This document shows positions 60,269 to 64,000 of a DNA stretch of 64,000 bases, piece by piece. Position numbers and translations under genes: made by a program. A model generated the notes under the pieces. It had not been told where the DNA came from. It saw only the letters and a program-made list of their open reading frames with translations, and made no database searches. The stretch's first letter is position 1. Each line of letters begins with the position of its first letter. Source of the stretch: Pseudomonadota bacterium (GTDB taxonomy: Bacteria; Pseudomonadota; Gammaproteobacteria; UBA5335); the NCBI GenBank assembly GCA_021767745.1, contig JAASSS010000001.1, positions 1 to 64,000 on the forward strand, written 5' to 3'.

Positions 60269-61597
60269 TCAGCCCAGCGCGTCGCGCGCCTGCTCGAACG
60301 CCTCCTGCACCCGCGCCGCATCCCTCGCCGCGGCGGCAGCCGGGCTACGCCCGAAGGCATCGTGAAAGGCTTCCAGGTGCTCGCGCAGGAGGCGGCGGCG
60401 CACCGGCGCCGGACAGCAATCGCCCACACGGCGCAGCACCTCGAATACGGTCAGCACCACTTCGGGATGTTCGGCGCCGTACTGGCGGATGGGATCGAGC
60501 GCCAGGGCGGCGATGCGCTCGAACGTCAGCGCCGGCGCCACCACCCGCAGCCGGCCGGCCTCGTCCGCCCGTGCCCCGGCCGGCATGTGCCGGTCGGCGA
60601 CCGCACACAGCACCGCCCCCAGCTGCTGCGTGCAGGCACTGGCGGTACGCGGGTCATTGACGCCAGGCGAGAGCGCCCGCGCCGCGACCTCGGTCAGCTG
60701 ATCGATCAGGAACGCCAGATCCTGCACGGCGCTGCGCTGGCCGCCCAGCACGAACAGTCCCGCCAGTTCCTTGCACAGACGCGCATCGACCGCCGCCGCC
60801 GGACCGACCCGACCCAGTACCATGCCGGCCGCGACGAAATCCCCCGGCCGCGCCGTCAGCAGCAGCTGCAGATCATGGCTGTCGACCAGCGTGGACAGGG
60901 CCCGCTGGTCGATCACCCGAATGAACCCATCGCCCGGCGCCCGCAGCGCCACGCCGTCGTCCGCCAGTGCCTGAATGAAGCCGGCCACGGCGTCCGGTCC
61001 GCTGTCCTGCGCAGCCTGTCCCAGCCGCTCGGGAAACAGCTCGGTCAGCTGGCGCTGCAGCTCCGCCGCCACGCCGGCGATCACGCTGGAGGCCTGGATC
61101 GAGGTCACGGTGTGGTGGATGAAGTAGATCAGCACGAACAGGCTCAGCACTGCCAGCGCCACGGCGAACGCGCTGGCCAGCCGCGGTACGCCCTGATCGG
61201 TCACGGCCATCAGTACGATCAGGCTGTAGAGAAACGTGCCGGTAAAAGCGCCGAACACCAGCTGATTGACCCGATCGCGCAGGAAGGTGCGCAACAGCCG
61301 CGGGCCGAACTGGGTCGAGGCCAGGGTCAGGGCGACGATGTTGATCGAGAACACCAGGCCAGTGACGGTCACCATCGAACCGGCGATCACCGACAGGACC
61401 GCCCGCGCCGCGTCGGCATCGGTCAGGATCAGCCAGCTCAGCGGCCCATCGAGCGAGAGCGACACATTCAGCCGCACCAGCGCGAGCGCGGCGAGGCCGG
61501 CAAGCGAGGTCATCACGGCCGGGAGGAACCAGTAGCTGCCCCGCAAGGCGTCCAGCGCGCTGCGTCCGCGCGCCGTCAGTCGTTGCAGCCAATGCAT
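60269..61597 (-). CDS. DUF2254 membrane protein
   Basis: 442 residues. Four hydrophobic helices in the first 165 residues (WFLPAVMTSLAGLAALALVRL; VIAGSMVTVTGLVFSINIVALTLAS; FGAFTGTFLYSLIVLMAV; AVALAVLSLFVLIYFIHHTVTSIQ) and a soluble C-terminal region. The TQFGPRLLRTFLRDR loop and SPGVNDPRTA motif are DUF2254 features. Function unknown; probably an inner-membrane protein. Its end lies 24 bases from the convergent DUF2383 stop. Confidence 0.88.
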   Translation of the reverse strand: MHWLQRLTARGRSALDALRGSYWFLPAVMTSLAGLAALALVRLNVSLSLDGPLSWLILTDADAARAVLSVIAGSMVTVTGLVFSINIVALTLASTQFGPRLLRTFLRDRVNQLVFGAFTGTFLYSLIVLMAVTDQGVPRLASAFAVALAVLSLFVLIYFIHHTVTSIQASSVIAGVAAELQRQLTELFPERLGQAAQDSGPDAVAGFIQALADDGVALRAPGDGFIRVIDQRALSTLVDSHDLQLLLTARPGDFVAAGMVLGRVGPAAAVDARLCKELAGLFVLGGQRSAVQDLAFLIDQLTEVAARALSPGVNDPRTASACTQQLGAVLCAVADRHMPAGARADEAGRLRVVAPALTFERIAALALDPIRQYGAEHPEVVLTVFEVLRRVGDCCPAPVRRRLLREHLEAFHDAFGRSPAAAAARDAARVQEAFEQARDALG

Positions 61598-61687
61598 GCC
61601 TTGCCCACTCCGTGAGGTGTCGCGGCTAGGACCGTCGCCGGCCCCGTCAGTGCCCTGGCGTCTGTTATCTGACGCAGGTCAAGCCGA

Positions 61688-61716
61688 CCGACGGCGGCGG
61701 TGGACCGCCCCGTCGG
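61688..61716. promoter_or_regulatory. Large dyad over the czc-type promoter
   Basis: CCGACG-GC-GGCGGT-GG-ACCGCC-C-CGTCGG: two nested perfect arms of 6 bp each with one bulged base. It overlaps the proposed -35 of the metal-efflux operon, a typical operator position for a metal-sensing repressor or MerR-type activator. Binding partner unknown. Confidence 0.4.
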
Positions 61717-61729
61717 CCGCGGCTATGCT
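61701..61729 (+). promoter_or_regulatory. Candidate promoter of the CzcCB-like operon
   Basis: TGGACC (61701-61706), 17-bp spacer, TATGCT (61724-61729). The first gene's ATG is at 61738, so the transcript would be almost leaderless. Low to moderate confidence. Confidence 0.35.
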
Positions 61730-61737
61730 CGCTGCCC

Positions 61738-62121
61738 ATGAGCCGCCGGTTGTGGATCGTCTGTGCGATCGCCGTGTTGATCGCCACCCGGGTTCTCGGG
61801 GTGCACCTGCACTTCGGGCCGCTTGACCCTGCCGTGGCGGCCGGCGGCACCTCGCCGGTGCACTCCGACCTGCTCGGCGGCCACGCCCATGATCCGGCGG
61901 ATCCCTCCGAGCGTGATTCCAGCGGCCAGCTCGACATTCAAGCCACCGTGCTGACCAAGCTCGCCGATGCCGATCTGCCGCCGCTCGGCCTGCTCCTGCT
62001 CGCCGTGCTGCTGCTCATCGGGCCGCAGCGCCTGCCGGCGCCCGCGCAGCGCCCGCAACCGCCAAGATCCCTGCCGGGCGCGCTGCGCCCCCCCCTGCGA
62101 GCCCCGCCCACTCCGGTCTGA
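61738..62121 (+). CDS. Small His-containing membrane protein heading a metal-efflux operon
   Basis: 127 residues. N-terminal signal/anchor (LWIVCAIAVLIATRVLG), a histidine- and acid-bearing segment (HLHFGPLD, HSDLLGGHAHDPADPSERD), a second hydrophobic helix (LGLLLLAVLLLIG) and a Pro/Arg-rich tail. No named family is certain, but small proteins of this layout often precede czcC-type genes; a periplasmic metal-binding helper is the likely role. 140 bp before the TolC-like gene. Confidence 0.65.
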   Translation: MSRRLWIVCAIAVLIATRVLGVHLHFGPLDPAVAAGGTSPVHSDLLGGHAHDPADPSERDSSGQLDIQATVLTKLADADLPPLGLLLLAVLLLIGPQRLPAPAQRPQPPRSLPGALRPPLRAPPTPV

Positions 62122-62261
62122 ACTGCCTCGCCGCGCAGCAGCGGCACGCCTCGGCCTGGCACCGGCGGTTGCTCACCGCCGAACCCCATGCCGGGCGCAT
62201 CGCCAGCCCGCGTGGCTCTTGCCGGCTCTGGCCGGCCCGGACCGGAACAGGGATCTCCCCG

Positions 62262-63560
62262 ATGCTTGCAACATTCTCGCGGCTGGCAGCCACGGCTGCT
62301 GCCGCCGTCGCCTGCGCCGGTGCGCTGGCGGCTCCGCCGCCGGCAGCTGCGCCGCTGACGCTGCGCGCGGCCATGGAAGCGGCGCTGGCCGGGCAGCCGG
62401 CACTGCAGGCGCTGGCACGGCGGCGGGAAGCCACGGCCGCCGGCCGCTATACGGCCGCGCTGCGCCCACCGCTCATCCTCGGCGCCGAAGTGGAAAACGT
62501 CTTCGGCACTGGCGAGGCCAGCGGCACGGGCGGCTCGGAACGCACCCTCGCGCTCTCGTACGTGGTGGAACTGGGCGGCCAGCGCCAGGCGCGGATCGAG
62601 CTGGCAGACGCCCGGACCACGCTGGCAGAGGCCGGCGAGCGCATTGCCGTGCTGGACCTGCTGGCCAGCGTCGCCCAACGCTACATCACCGTCGCCGCCA
62701 GCCAGACGCGGCTGGACCTGGCCCGGGAAGCGATCGAGCTGACCCGCCAGCGCCTGGCGACCACCGAGCGACTGGTGCAGGCCGGCCGCTCGCCGGGGGC
62801 CGAGCGTGCCCGGGCACAAGCCGCGCTGGCCGTGTCCCGGCTCGAGCTAGAGCACGCCGAACACGAGCTGCGTGCGGCCCGCGTGACCCTCGCGGCCACC
62901 TGGGGCGAGCTGGAGCCGGACTTTCCCCATGTCACCGCGGCCTTCGCCAGCGTGGGAGATCCGGGCGACCTGCAGGCACTGCTCGACGCGGTCGTGGACA
63001 ACCCCGACATCACCCGCTTCACCGACGAGGGCCGCCTGTGGCAGGCGGAGCTGGCGCTGGCACAGGCGCGCGGCCGCGGCGAGGTGCGTATGACGGGCGG
63101 CGTCCGCCGTCTGGGCACGACCGGTGATAACGCGCTGGTCGTCGGCGCCGCCGTGCCACTGTTCCCGGCGCGCCGGCTCACCGGCGAGCGGCTGGCCGCC
63201 GAGGCCCAGGCACGCGCCGTCGACTTCGACCGCGAGGCCGCCCTGCTGCAGCTGCGCACCGCCCTCTATGGCATCTATCAGGAACGCCTGCACGCGCTTG
63301 AACAGGTGCGCATGTTGCGCCGTGAGGTGATCCCCCAACTCGAACAGGCGCTGACCGAAACACGTGCGGCCTACCTGCGCGGGCGCTATGGCTATCTGGA
63401 ATGGTCGAGCGCCCAGCAGGCGCTGCTGGAGGCCCGCGCTGAGCTGATCAACGCCATTGCCCACGCCCACGCCACCCGGGTGGAACTGGAACGACTGGCG
63501 GGCGCGCCGCTGCTCGACCTGCCCGAGGCCACCCTTCGGGAGCAGACCCATGATGACTAG
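62262..63560 (+). CDS. TolC/CzcC family outer-membrane efflux protein
   Basis: 432 residues. Signal peptide (cut near GALA), then two OEP repeats: LTLRAAMEAALAGQPALQALARRREA opens the first, and long coiled-coil helices follow (RYITVAASQTRLDLAREAIELTRQRL; ETRAAYLRGRYGYLEWSSAQQALLEARAELINAIAHAH). The family forms trimeric outer-membrane channels for RND systems. The C-terminal Y-x-x-G-x-Y-x-x-L-E-W-S-S-A-Q-Q-x-L block is typical of CzcC/CusC. ATG 62262. Its end overlaps the next gene by 11 bases. Confidence 0.93.
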   Translation: MLATFSRLAATAAAAVACAGALAAPPPAAAPLTLRAAMEAALAGQPALQALARRREATAAGRYTAALRPPLILGAEVENVFGTGEASGTGGSERTLALSYVVELGGQRQARIELADARTTLAEAGERIAVLDLLASVAQRYITVAASQTRLDLAREAIELTRQRLATTERLVQAGRSPGAERARAQAALAVSRLELEHAEHELRAARVTLAATWGELEPDFPHVTAAFASVGDPGDLQALLDAVVDNPDITRFTDEGRLWQAELALAQARGRGEVRMTGGVRRLGTTGDNALVVGAAVPLFPARRLTGERLAAEAQARAVDFDREAALLQLRTALYGIYQERLHALEQVRMLRREVIPQLEQALTETRAAYLRGRYGYLEWSSAQQALLEARAELINAIAHAHATRVELERLAGAPLLDLPEATLREQTHDD

Positions 63561-64000
63561 CCGCCGGACCTGTGGCCCCTTCTTTGTGCTGCTGACGCTG
63601 TTGCTCATCGGCTGCCAGCCCGCGCCCGAGGCACCGGCCGGCACTGACACGCCCACCGGGGGCGGGGCCATCGCGGCCGACGGCACCGGCGGCGAGGCGC
63701 CCACAGGCCCACATGGCGGGCGGCTGCTGCGCGAGGGCGACCTCGCAGTGGAGATCGCCCTGTTCGAACAGGGCGTACCGCCGGAGCTGCGCCTGTATGC
63801 GTGGGAGGCCGGCGAGCCGGTACCGCCGAGCGCCCTGGAGGCGACGGTTACGCTGACGCGTCTGGGCGAGTCACCGGAACGGCTGCGCCTGCTGCCGGCG
63901 CCCACTTACCTGCGCAGCGCCGATCCGGTGACCGAACCGCACTCCTTCGACGTCTCAATCGCCGTGCAGATCGGCCGCCAGCGGGCCCACTGGACGTACG
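63550..64000 (+). CDS. CzcB-like RND metal-efflux adaptor, lipoprotein (cut by window end)
   Basis: Opens at ATG 63550 inside the CzcC-like gene and runs off the window (150 codons visible). MMTSRRTCGPFFVLLTLLLIGC gives a lipobox (LLIGC), followed by a Gly/Ala/Thr linker and GPHGGRLLREGDLAVEIALFEQGVPPELRLYAWE, a segment I associate with CzcB/CusB-type adaptors. With the upstream channel and His-bearing small protein it marks a CzcCBA-type operon whose pump gene lies beyond base 64000. Confidence 0.82.
   Translation, partial: MMTSRRTCGPFFVLLTLLLIGCQPAPEAPAGTDTPTGGGAIAADGTGGEAPTGPHGGRLLREGDLAVEIALFEQGVPPELRLYAWEAGEPVPPSALEATVTLTRLGESPERLRLLPAPTYLRSADPVTEPHSFDVSIAVQIGRQRAHWTY

Overview
The window is a chromosomal segment of a high-GC (about 70% by eye) gammaproteobacterium. 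Gene-order blocks that point there are mreBCD-mrdA-rodA-mltB-rlpA-dacA-dat-ybeD-lipB, lptD-surA-pdxA-ksgA-(usp)-apaG-apaH, lgt-thyA-folA and hisBHAFIE-tatABC. The split B12-dependent reductase nrdJa/nrdJb and the amgK-murU recycling pair are Pseudomonas-like, while gatCAB and separate hisI/hisE are not enteric traits. A Chromatiales/Nevskiales-type relative is a reasonable guess, but no rRNA or species marker is present. Nearly everything is vertically inherited-looking housekeeping DNA; I see no insertion sequence, integrase, phage gene, CRISPR array or tRNA.

Layout. 1-8.6 kb: an accessory stretch with the start of an MFS transporter, a Tat-exported PhoX phosphatase behind an octamer repeat and a candidate Pho box, an IlvD/Edd-family dehydratase divergent from a LysR regulator, an aldo/keto reductase, a Tat-exported purple-acid-phosphatase-like enzyme and a secreted unknown protein. 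8.7-13 kb: hslO and gatCAB on the minus strand. 13-23.4 kb: the elongasome/cell-wall operon on the plus strand, from mreB to lipB. 23.3-25 kb: amgK-murU on the minus strand. 25-32.1 kb: outer-membrane assembly (lptD, surA), then pdxA, ksgA, a universal stress gene, apaG and apaH. 32.1-34.2 kb: lgt-thyA-folA on the minus strand, then phzF. 35.1-35.5 kb: a protein-free interval that I read as a CsrB/RsmZ-type regulatory RNA on the minus strand. 35.5-41 kb: dtd, the distal his operon and tatABC. 41-49.6 kb: an isolated cobB/cbiA, an M16 peptidase lipoprotein, a GNAT-nitrilase fusion, a TauE-like exporter and a DegP-type protease. 49.6-52.8 kb: nrdJa/nrdJb with an AT-rich control region. 53.3-58.5 kb: a two-gene RND pump with a convergent tetR. 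58.7-64 kb: a luciferase-like oxidoreductase, a DUF2383 protein, a DUF2254 membrane protein and the beginning of a CzcCBA-type metal efflux operon cut by the window end.

Functional threads. Cell-envelope biogenesis dominates: rod shape (MreBCD, PBP2, RodA), septal and wall trimming (MltB, RlpA, DacA), MurNAc recycling (AmgK, MurU), LPS export (LptD), OMP folding (SurA, DegP) and lipoprotein maturation (Lgt). The Tat system encoded here has two apparent clients in the same window, PhoX and the purple-acid-phosphatase-like protein. The most notable non-protein element is the CsrB-like RNA at 35.1-35.43 kb, with at least 17 GGA motifs, several displayed in hairpin loops, an intrinsic terminator and an upstream GacA-type box. 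Two genes (mreC, pdxA) appear to lack an ATG/GTG/TTG start where homology demands one.
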